A stretch of 11,335 bases of DNA from an uncultured Chitinophagaceae bacterium (GTDB taxonomy: Bacteria > Bacteroidota > Bacteroidia > Chitinophagales > Chitinophagaceae), in assembly GCA_937919945.1 (NCBI GenBank), contig CALESY010000113.1:1-11335 (forward strand), given 5' to 3'. Shown here in pieces: positions 1 to 5,835 of the stretch. The first letter of the stretch is position 1, and each line of letters begins with the position of its first letter. Made by a program: the position numbers and the translations under genes. The notes under the pieces are model-generated. The model worked only from the letters and a program-made list of their open reading frames with translations. It searched no databases and was not told where the DNA came from.

Positions 1-2
1 AT

Positions 3-104
3 AAAATTTTACAAAAACAAAGCGATTATCTAGACGATAATGATCCAGTAAACACTCTTTATATTGCGTTAAAAGAAATGTTTTCTTTGTATGGCAGACA
101 TTAA
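3..104 (+). CDS. C-terminal end of an unidentified upstream protein (partial)
   Basis: One reading frame is open from the left edge of the window to a TAA at 102-104 and gives 33 residues ending in NTLYIALKEMFSLYGRH. The other two forward frames hit stops by about position 39. The frame overlaps the HNH gene by 14 bases (91-104), which is usual for translationally coupled genes of one operon and is the main reason to believe it. The fragment is too short to identify the family. Because the next gene is an HNH nuclease of the kind often paired with an AAA or SMC-like ATPase, an ATPase is a reasonable guess, but nothing in these 33 residues shows it. The rest of the gene is outside the window. 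Confidence 0.55.
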   Translation, partial: KILQKQSDYLDDNDPVNTLYIALKEMFSLYGRH

Positions 105-750
105 TAGAGAAGTTGTGTATAATGATACCCAAAAGGCTCTAATTCTCACAAAAGAAAAAGATTCTTCCTTTGTTTATTCAAACTGGTCCGATGAAGATTT
201 GATTGACTTAAGAGGTTTTATAAGAGATTATTATCGAATAGAACAATTGGGAAAGTGTTCTTACTGTAGAAAGGATATATCGTTAGTTTCTGCATCTAAT
301 TGTCATGTAGAACATATTGTCCCTAAGTCTTTACATAGGGAGTTTATCTTTCTTCCTAAGAATCTTTGTGTAATATGTGCTGATTGTAATGAAATTAAGC
401 GTAATCAGGAGACTCTAAATGAAGTGATTGATACCGTTACTAGGGACAATATAAAAAGATATCCGAGAAGTAGTAATGGGTTTAAGATTGTACACCCTCA
501 TTTTGATAATTATGATGAACATATACTCATTGTCGCAAATTCTTATTACTTAGATAGAACATCAAAAGGCCACTTTACAATTGGCGTCTGTAAACTAAAT
601 AGAAAACTACATGAATTTGGCTGGCCAATAGAAATAGTCAATAATGTACAAATCATAAATGCAATTAATGCTTATTTGGGTGCAGGGGACAATGTAGTAG
701 CACAGTTTCAAGCATTCGAAGCATTAAGGGGTATTTTCTTTAATGTTTAA
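91..750 (+). CDS. HNH endonuclease with a four-cysteine zinc site
   Basis: The 219-residue product is a probable metal-dependent DNA (or RNA) nuclease. Residues 55-106 form a textbook HNH module: a first CxxC pair (C56, C59), the HVEHIVPKS core with H72, E74 and H75, the NL at 91-92, and a second CxxC pair followed by N100 and K103 (CADCNEIK). The four cysteines should bind a structural zinc, while H75 and the two asparagines should form the beta-beta-alpha metal active site. Downstream, IVHPHFDNYDEHI (133-145) and KGHFTIGVCKLNR (159-171) resemble the C-terminal part of HNH proteins that work with an ATPase, such as PtuB of Septu; that link is from memory. There is no signal peptide or membrane segment, so it should be cytoplasmic. 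The start ATG lies inside the upstream gene, pointing to coupled translation. The gene is clearly more AT-rich than purB. The HNH fold is secure; the biological role (defence, restriction or mobile element) is inference. Confidence 0.85.
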   Translation: MADINREVVYNDTQKALILTKEKDSSFVYSNWSDEDLIDLRGFIRDYYRIEQLGKCSYCRKDISLVSASNCHVEHIVPKSLHREFIFLPKNLCVICADCNEIKRNQETLNEVIDTVTRDNIKRYPRSSNGFKIVHPHFDNYDEHILIVANSYYLDRTSKGHFTIGVCKLNRKLHEFGWPIEIVNNVQIINAINAYLGAGDNVVAQFQAFEALRGIFFNV

Positions 751-756
751 ATGCTG

Positions 757-784
757 TTTGCTTTCTATATACACATTATCTTTG
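757..784 (+). promoter_or_regulatory. Candidate Bacteroidota-type promoter for purB
   Basis: TATCTTTG at 777-784 is an exact match to the Bacteroidota -7 consensus TAnnTTTG. TTTG at 757-760 fits the -33 element. The gap of 16 bases between them is a little shorter than usual. Transcription would begin near 790, about 15 bases before the purB ATG, leaving a short leader with no Shine-Dalgarno sequence. A promoter here would let purB be expressed independently of the AT-rich nuclease gene upstream. No 5' end data are available. Confidence 0.45.
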
Positions 785-804
785 CACCCAATTCTTAATA
801 TTTC

Positions 805-2145
805 ATGGAGTTAACAGCATTAACGGCAATCAGTCCCATAGACGGCCGCTACCGTAGCCAACTAGCATCGCTGGCGCCTTATTTCAGCGAGTTCGGCCTT
901 ATTCGTTATCGTGTACGTGTAGAGGTAGAGTATTTCCTCTTCCTTGCCGAGAAAAAGGTTTTCAAACTACCTGCTGCTGTAAAGCCCGCCAAACTGCGTG
1001 ACATTTACGAGAATTTTACGGAAGACGATGCACAGCAGATAAAGCTCACAGAGCGCACTACCAACCACGATGTAAAAGCAGTGGAATACTTTCTGAAAGA
1101 AAAGCTGAAAGCCCTCGGTGCCGGTGATGCGGTAGAGTGGGTGCATTTCGGCCTCACCAGTCAGGATGTGAATAATACATCCATCCCCCTGTTGTGGAAG
1201 GAAGCATTGGAAGAGCAGTTTTTACCTGCCCTGCAAAACATCATACTGGTACTGAAGAAGCAGGCAAAGGAATGGCGTGGCATACCCATGCTGGCACGTA
1301 CACACGGGCAGCCTGCATCGCCCACTACATTGGGCAAAGAGTGGATGGTATTTATAGAGCGACTGGAAGGGCAGGTACTGCAACTGAGCCATGTGCCGTT
1401 TGCTGCCAAGTTTGGTGGTGCAACGGGCAATTTCAACGCGCACAAAGTAACTTTTCCTAAAACGGATTGGGTGAAGTTCGGCAACGATTTTGTAAACAAT
1501 AAGCTGGGGCTGGAGCGTATGCAATACACTACGCAGATAGAGCATTACGACAACCTCGCTGCTCAGTTCGATGCGTTGAAACGTATCAACACGATACTGA
1601 TAGATTTTGCCCGCGATGTGTGGAGCTACATCAGTGTAGAATACTTTAAGCAAAAAACCAAAGAGGGCGAGGTGGGTTCGTCTGCCATGCCGCATAAAGT
1701 AAACCCTATAGATTTTGAAAATGCAGAGGGCAACCTCGGCATAGCCAACGCCATCTACGAACACCTGAGCGCGAAGCTGCCCATCAGCCGCCTGCAGCGC
1801 GATTTGACAGACAGTACCGTACTGCGCAACATAGGCGTACCCATGGCGCACAGCTACCTGGCACTACGCTCTTTAGAAAAAGGGCTGGGCAAGCTGCTGC
1901 TGAACAAAGATAAAATGGCTGCCGACCTGAATGATAACTGGGCGGTGTGTGCAGAGGCTATACAAACCATCCTGCGCAGAGAAAACTATCCGCAACCGTA
2001 TGAGGCGCTCAAAGCATTGACGCGTGGTAAGGATGGCATTACACAGAAAACACTCCATAAGTTTATAGACGGATTGAAGATTAGTGCCGCATTGAAGAAA
2101 GAACTGAAAGCGATAACACCGCATAATTATGTAGGGGTATATTAA
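805..2145 (+). CDS. purB: Adenylosuccinate lyase
   Basis: This 446-residue cytoplasmic enzyme performs two beta-eliminations in purine synthesis, both releasing fumarate: SAICAR to AICAR, and adenylosuccinate to AMP. The N terminus (LTAISPIDGRYRSQ) and the length match the E. coli-type PurB group (about 456 aa) rather than the shorter Bacillus type. Family landmarks are in order: NHDV at 87-90, HFGLTSQD at 114-121, ARTHGQPASPTT at 164-175 with the catalytic-region histidine H167, GATGN at 205-209, and the fumarase/ASL superfamily signature SSAMPHKVNPIDFE at 292-305. The signature includes the flexible-loop serine that acts in catalysis. The C terminus (HNYVGVY) looks complete. The ATG at 805 gives the canonical N terminus. 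The gene has much higher GC than the nuclease gene before it and a promoter-like element just upstream, so it probably opens the next transcription unit. Confidence 0.97.
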   Translation: MELTALTAISPIDGRYRSQLASLAPYFSEFGLIRYRVRVEVEYFLFLAEKKVFKLPAAVKPAKLRDIYENFTEDDAQQIKLTERTTNHDVKAVEYFLKEKLKALGAGDAVEWVHFGLTSQDVNNTSIPLLWKEALEEQFLPALQNIILVLKKQAKEWRGIPMLARTHGQPASPTTLGKEWMVFIERLEGQVLQLSHVPFAAKFGGATGNFNAHKVTFPKTDWVKFGNDFVNNKLGLERMQYTTQIEHYDNLAAQFDALKRINTILIDFARDVWSYISVEYFKQKTKEGEVGSSAMPHKVNPIDFENAEGNLGIANAIYEHLSAKLPISRLQRDLTDSTVLRNIGVPMAHSYLALRSLEKGLGKLLLNKDKMAADLNDNWAVCAEAIQTILRRENYPQPYEALKALTRGKDGITQKTLHKFIDGLKISAALKKELKAITPHNYVGVY

Positions 2146-2200
2146 TGCGATAATGTGGCGATGCGATAATGCGTCAATGCTTTAATCCGTTAATTCAATG
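2145..2200 (+). repeat. Degenerate 8-base tandem repeat filling the purB to methyltransferase gap
   Basis: Starting at the last base of the purB stop codon, the sequence splits into seven consecutive 8-base units: ATGCGATA, ATGTGGCG, ATGCGATA, ATGCGTCA, ATGCTTTA, ATCCGTTA and ATTCAATG. Each begins with AT, and five begin with ATG. Units 1 and 3 are identical. The last unit supplies the start codon (2198-2200) of the next gene. An 8-base period is not a multiple of three, so this is not a coding repeat. Its function is unknown. No strong hairpin or T-run is present, so it is not an obvious terminator. Confidence 0.6.
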
Positions 2201-3565
2201 ATGAATCTACCACAGCAACTGACAGATAGTTTGCAGCACGTCAAGGGTTTTGATAAAGAAGCTCTGATAGCTGCGCATCAGTTGCCTGCTGTTACATCCG
2301 TCAGGCTCAATCCGCATAAATACAGCACTGCATTCGCCGATAATGAACAAGTGCCCTGGTGTGCATCAGGCAGGTATCTGTCTGCACGCCCTGTGTTTAC
2401 GGTAGACCCTCTGTACCATGCGGGGGCGTATTATGTGCAAGAGGCATCGTCCATATTTTTGCATCATGTACTCAGTAGCCATGTGCTGAATAATAAGCCA
2501 CTGAGAGTTTTAGATTTATGTGCCGCACCCGGTGGCAAAAGTACACTGATAGCTTCTTTTCTTGGTGCAGACGATTTGTTGGTGAGTAATGAAGTTATCC
2601 GTACCCGCGCATCTATACTGGAAGAAAATATGACACGTTGGGGCTGCATGAACACATGGGTTACCAGTAACGACCCCAAAGACCTCGGCAGGCTTACAGG
2701 TTATTTTGATGTGATAGTGGTAGATGCGCCATGCAGTGGTTCAGGTTTGTTTCGCAAAGATGCCAAAGCGCTGGACGAATGGAGCGAAGCCAATGTATTG
2801 CTGTGCAGCCAACGGCAGCAACGCATACTGGCAGATGTTTGGCCCGCATTGAAGGAAGATGGGATACTTATATATGCTACATGCAGCTACAGCCCGCAAG
2901 AAGATGAAGAAATACTGGACTGGCTGAGCGATAATTTTGAAGTAAAAGGATTGGCAGTAACCACTAAAGAAGAGTGGGGTATTGCAGAAACACAATCTGC
3001 TAAAGGCATGTATGGTTATCGTTTCAGTCCGGATAAAGTAAAAGGTGAAGGCTTTTTCATTGCAGCCATTCAAAAGAAAGAAGAAACGGACGAGCTGAAA
3101 CCCCTGCGCTACAAAACCCTGCAAAACAAACAGGCACAGGCGCAAACAAAACATTTACTGGATGTTGACTACGCCTGCCTGCAATTGGATAAAGACAACT
3201 ACGTAGCCATACACCCCGCGCACGAAGATGACTATCATATACTGAAGCAATTTGTATACCTCCGCAAAACAGGTATAGAACTCGGCACACCTACACCTAA
3301 AGAATGGCTGCCCGCGCACGATGTTGCCATGAGCATACATGCATCTGCCACACTGCCAAAACTGGAGCTGAATAAAGAGCAAGCGTTAAAGTTTCTTAAA
3401 AAAGAAGATTTTCAGCTGCCCGATGGAACACATAAAGGGTGGATTTTGCTAACGTATAACGGGCTGGCACTCGGCTGGATAAAGGCTTTGGGCAACCGAT
3501 TCAATAATTACCTGCCCAAGCATTGGCGCATACGTATGGAAATATCAGATACCGATTGGGCATAA
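2198..3565 (+). CDS. RNA cytosine-C5 methyltransferase, NOL1/NOP2/Sun family, RsmF-like
   Basis: This 455-residue cytoplasmic enzyme should transfer a methyl group from S-adenosylmethionine to C5 of a cytosine in RNA, most likely 16S rRNA. The Rossmann-fold domain shows the SAM-binding motif DLCAAPGGKS (106-115), the motif IV cysteine in DAPCSGSG (176-183, C179) and the catalytic motif VI cysteine in TCSYSP (228-233, C229). Having two cysteines in these positions is diagnostic of m5C RNA methyltransferases. GYRFSPDKVKGEGFF (273-287) is the family motif near the end of the catalytic domain. Residues about 330-450 form a C-terminal PUA-like RNA-binding region (AMSIHAS, KGWILLTYNGLALGWIKALGNR) like that of E. 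coli RsmF (YebU), which modifies 16S C1407. The exact target base cannot be read from the sequence, so no symbol is given. Two ATGs in a row (2198 and 2201) make the start ambiguous by one residue. Confidence 0.92.
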   Translation: MMNLPQQLTDSLQHVKGFDKEALIAAHQLPAVTSVRLNPHKYSTAFADNEQVPWCASGRYLSARPVFTVDPLYHAGAYYVQEASSIFLHHVLSSHVLNNKPLRVLDLCAAPGGKSTLIASFLGADDLLVSNEVIRTRASILEENMTRWGCMNTWVTSNDPKDLGRLTGYFDVIVVDAPCSGSGLFRKDAKALDEWSEANVLLCSQRQQRILADVWPALKEDGILIYATCSYSPQEDEEILDWLSDNFEVKGLAVTTKEEWGIAETQSAKGMYGYRFSPDKVKGEGFFIAAIQKKEETDELKPLRYKTLQNKQAQAQTKHLLDVDYACLQLDKDNYVAIHPAHEDDYHILKQFVYLRKTGIELGTPTPKEWLPAHDVAMSIHASATLPKLELNKEQALKFLKKEDFQLPDGTHKGWILLTYNGLALGWIKALGNRFNNYLPKHWRIRMEISDTDWA

Positions 3566-3599
3566 ATATTGTATATTGATAAGCGATAAAAGCAATTTT

Positions 3600-4574
3600 A
3601 TGCTTCGTTTATTGATTATCGCATTACTCTCATTAGTTTCTTATACAGGCTTTGCATCAGCAGATAGTTTGTTTATCGTGTCGAAGAATGATAAGTGGAT
3701 GGCCGCACACACTGTAAAAAGGGGCGAAACTATTTTTACCATAGCACAGCAATACCATGTACCACCTGCAACGCTGGCAGATGAGAATGGTGTCAATTAT
3801 CAGAATGGGCTTGCGGTTGGCAGCACATTGTATGTGCCTGTAGGTATTTTCAACAAAGCTACTGCCGCCACACCTGCAGGTGGTTGGGTTCCTGTGTATT
3901 ATAAAATACGCGAGCAGGACAATCTTTACCGCATCAGCAAAAACATCAACGAGCCGCAACGCAACATACAGGAGTGGAACAATATGTCCGATAATAGTGT
4001 GCACGTAGGCCAGGTGTTGATAGTGGCACGACTGCTATATGATGCTAAGACAAACAATTTTGCTTCATCAGAATCCACTACTCGTACAGAAACGAAAAAA
4101 GCAGATACTGTAACGGTACCTAAAGGACAGAAGTACACTGTACAATTTAAAGAACGTAAGGAAACACAAAAGGATGGCAGCATTGCTACGTACATAGTAA
4201 GAGATACGGTTTGGGCAGATACGCTGGGAGCATTCGGTAAAACCTATATGCAGCAAACGGGCAATGAAAAATACATAACCGAGGAAAAGGGTAGCGCAGT
4301 GTTTTACGAAACACCCGGCAAGCTACGCAGCCGTTATGGCGCAGATGCTAAAAGTAGTGTGATATACGCATTTCATAATCTGGCAAGGCGGGGTACAATT
4401 ATTAAAGTATATAACCCGGGTACAGATAAATACATATTCGTAAAAGTAATGGGGCCATTACCTGAAACCAAACAGTATCACAATAGCGTAATAGGTATTG
4501 GCGACGATGCTAAAGAGGTATTGGGTGTGGTAGAAGATAAGGCGTGGGTAGAATTGAAATACAATTCGCGATAG
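3600..4574 (+). CDS. Secreted protein with two LysM domains and a C-terminal double-psi beta-barrel-like domain
   Basis: The frame can be extended to a TTG at 3576, but the ATG at 3600 is preferred: it begins a good signal peptide (MLRLLIIALLSLVSYTG, cut near Ala-Ser-Ala, residue 21), giving 324 aa. Residues about 36-82 (HTVKRGETIFTIAQQYHV to LYVPVG) and about 98-144 (YYKIREQDNLYRISKNI to VLIVA) are two LysM modules, which bind peptidoglycan N-acetylglucosamine. A charged, Thr/Lys-rich linker follows. The last 90 residues (about 233-322, with AFHNLARRGTIIKVYNPGT, YIFVKVMGPLP and VIGIGDDAKEVLG) have the pattern of an RlpA-like double-psi beta-barrel. It probably acts in the periplasm or at the wall as a structural or wall-remodelling factor. 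The acidic catalytic residue expected of an RlpA-type lytic transglycosylase is not evident, so enzyme activity is doubtful. The gap to the preceding methyltransferase gene is only 34 bases, which suggests co-transcription. Confidence 0.82.
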   Translation: MLRLLIIALLSLVSYTGFASADSLFIVSKNDKWMAAHTVKRGETIFTIAQQYHVPPATLADENGVNYQNGLAVGSTLYVPVGIFNKATAATPAGGWVPVYYKIREQDNLYRISKNINEPQRNIQEWNNMSDNSVHVGQVLIVARLLYDAKTNNFASSESTTRTETKKADTVTVPKGQKYTVQFKERKETQKDGSIATYIVRDTVWADTLGAFGKTYMQQTGNEKYITEEKGSAVFYETPGKLRSRYGADAKSSVIYAFHNLARRGTIIKVYNPGTDKYIFVKVMGPLPETKQYHNSVIGIGDDAKEVLGVVEDKAWVELKYNSR

Positions 4575-4604
4575 TTATTCACAGCCATCTGATAAAAAGT
4601 TAGC

Positions 4605-4634
4605 GGCAATGTAATGCCTATTTTGTAGGTTGCC
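4605..4634 (+). other. Possible hairpin just before the glycosyltransferase start
   Basis: GGCAA at 4605-4609 can pair with TTGCC at 4630-4634. Inside it, CCTA at 4617-4620 can pair with TAGG at 4626-4629 around a TTTTG loop, leaving a 7-base bulge on the 5' side. The structure ends five bases before the ATG at 4640 and could affect translation of the next gene. There is no T-run after it, so a terminator is unlikely. Short stems of this kind also arise by chance. Confidence 0.22.
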
Positions 4635-4639
4635 ACTTT

Positions 4640-5668
4640 ATGAAAGTGCTCGTAGTCCGTTTTTCATCTATTGGCGATATTGTACTTACCACACCCGTAG
4701 TGCGTTGCCTGAAGCAGCAGTTGCCGGGTATAGAGGTTCATTATCTTACAAAAGCATCTTTTCGTAGTATAGTGGCACACAATCCGTATATAGATAAAGT
4801 ACACTATCTGGAAGATGATTTGAACCATGTCATTAATACGCTGAAAAAAGAATATTTTGATTATATAATAGATCTGCATCACAACTTGCGTACACTACGT
4901 GTAAAACGAGCTTTGAATGTGCAGTCTTATTCCTTCCGCAAGCTGAACGTGCAGAAGTGGTTGCTCACCAACTTCAAAATAAACCTGATGCCCGATACCA
5001 GTATTGTAGAACGATATATGGAAACCGTGAAGCCATTGGGCGTAAAGAATGACGGGCGCGGGCTTGATTATTTCATACCTGAATCGGCCAACCTGAAAAA
5101 TACGGACATACCTATGAGCCATTGGGCAGGCTATATAGGTTGCGTAATAGGCGGCAGTATGAATACTAAAAAACTACCGATTGATAAATGGAAAGAGCTG
5201 GCAAGCATAGTGCCATATCCTATAATATTGTTGGGAGGTCCTGAAGACAAGGAAGATGGCGATAAGATTGCTTCGTACGACAGAATAAAGATTTACAATG
5301 CTTGTGGTAAATTCAATCTCAACGAGTCTGCCTGGTTAGTGAAAAATGCGCGGGTAGTAGTGAGCAATGATACGGGGCTGATGCATGTAGCTGCTTCTTA
5401 CAAAAAACCGCTCATATCTCTTTGGGGAAACACAAGCCCTGAAATGGGTATGTTTCCATATTATGGTAATAATACTTTGAAGGGGAGTTATGAACCATTA
5501 TCAGTCATATTTGAAAATAAATTAATAAAATGTCATCCCTGTAGTAAAATAGGTTATGACAAATGCCCGAAAGGCCATTTTCACTGTATGAATAATTTGA
5601 ATATGAATGATTTGTCAGAAAAGATTAATTTTTTTTGGAAAAATGCCCAACCATTAAAATCTCATTAA
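4640..5668 (+). CDS. Glycosyltransferase family 9 (LPS heptosyltransferase-like)
   Basis: The 342-residue product resembles the WaaC/WaaF/WaaQ heptosyltransferases, which add sugars (classically ADP-heptose donors) to lipid A-core on the cytoplasmic face of the inner membrane. The N-terminal domain starts with the family pattern KVLVVRFSSIGDIVLTTPV (2-20). A Rossmann-like donor-binding half carries IILLGGPED (195-203), ACGKFNLNE (221-229) and the conserved SNDTGLMHVAA (242-252), followed by PLISLWGNTSPE (257-268). A cysteine/histidine-rich stretch at 298-316 (C298, C301, C309, H313, H315, C316) follows, as in many Bacteroidota members of this family. There is no signal peptide. The ATG at 4640 starts the canonical MKVLVVRFSSIGD. 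The acceptor and donor cannot be fixed from the sequence; a core or surface-glycan role is the likely one. The last 60 codons are more AT-rich than the rest. Confidence 0.9.
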   Translation: MKVLVVRFSSIGDIVLTTPVVRCLKQQLPGIEVHYLTKASFRSIVAHNPYIDKVHYLEDDLNHVINTLKKEYFDYIIDLHHNLRTLRVKRALNVQSYSFRKLNVQKWLLTNFKINLMPDTSIVERYMETVKPLGVKNDGRGLDYFIPESANLKNTDIPMSHWAGYIGCVIGGSMNTKKLPIDKWKELASIVPYPIILLGGPEDKEDGDKIASYDRIKIYNACGKFNLNESAWLVKNARVVVSNDTGLMHVAASYKKPLISLWGNTSPEMGMFPYYGNNTLKGSYEPLSVIFENKLIKCHPCSKIGYDKCPKGHFHCMNNLNMNDLSEKINFFWKNAQPLKSH

Positions 5669-5835
5669 TGTCTATTAAGTTTAGTGTGCTACGATACTAG
5701 GATTTTAACATTTGATTAATATTTATAATTTGTTATGAATTTTTAGTCATTGTTATTTGGAGAAAAACTAATATAGTCGTACATTAACGCATTAAAATTT
5801 AACAAAGTAATCTAACGTTTAAACAACGCTTAAAT
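5669..5835 (+). other. 167-base AT-rich intergenic region before the first surface protein
   Basis: This is the longest non-coding gap in the window and probably holds the promoter of the surface-protein pair. Several near-matches to the -7 element occur (TAACATTTG ending at 5714, TATAATTTG at 5724-5732, TTATTTG at 5753-5759), but each misses the TAnnTTTG spacing by one base, so none is called. A 5-base AT stem (TTAAT 5665-5669 with ATTAA 5674-5678) overlaps the glycosyltransferase stop and is too weak to be a terminator. ATTAACGC followed by ATTAAAAT at 5783-5798 faintly echoes the 8-base repeat seen after purB, in inverted orientation. No gene is visible here. Confidence 0.4.

Noticed and set aside
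1222..1851. A 209-codon open frame on the minus strand inside purB
   Set aside because: It lies wholly within the well-supported purB gene, its translation shows no domain or compositional logic, and it overlaps other equally featureless antisense frames. It is a by-product of purB codon use.
3576..3599. TTG start giving an 8-residue N-terminal extension of the LysM protein
   Set aside because: The extension (ISDKSNF) puts polar residues before the signal peptide, and an ATG at 3600 begins a normal signal sequence.
5665..5678. Inverted repeat at the end of the glycosyltransferase gene as a terminator
   Set aside because: The stem has only five A/T pairs and no following T-run, so it would not be stable enough.
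5724..5759. Promoter for the first surface protein
   Set aside because: Near-matches to TAnnTTTG are each one base off in spacing and no pairing with a -33 element is convincing in such AT-rich sequence.
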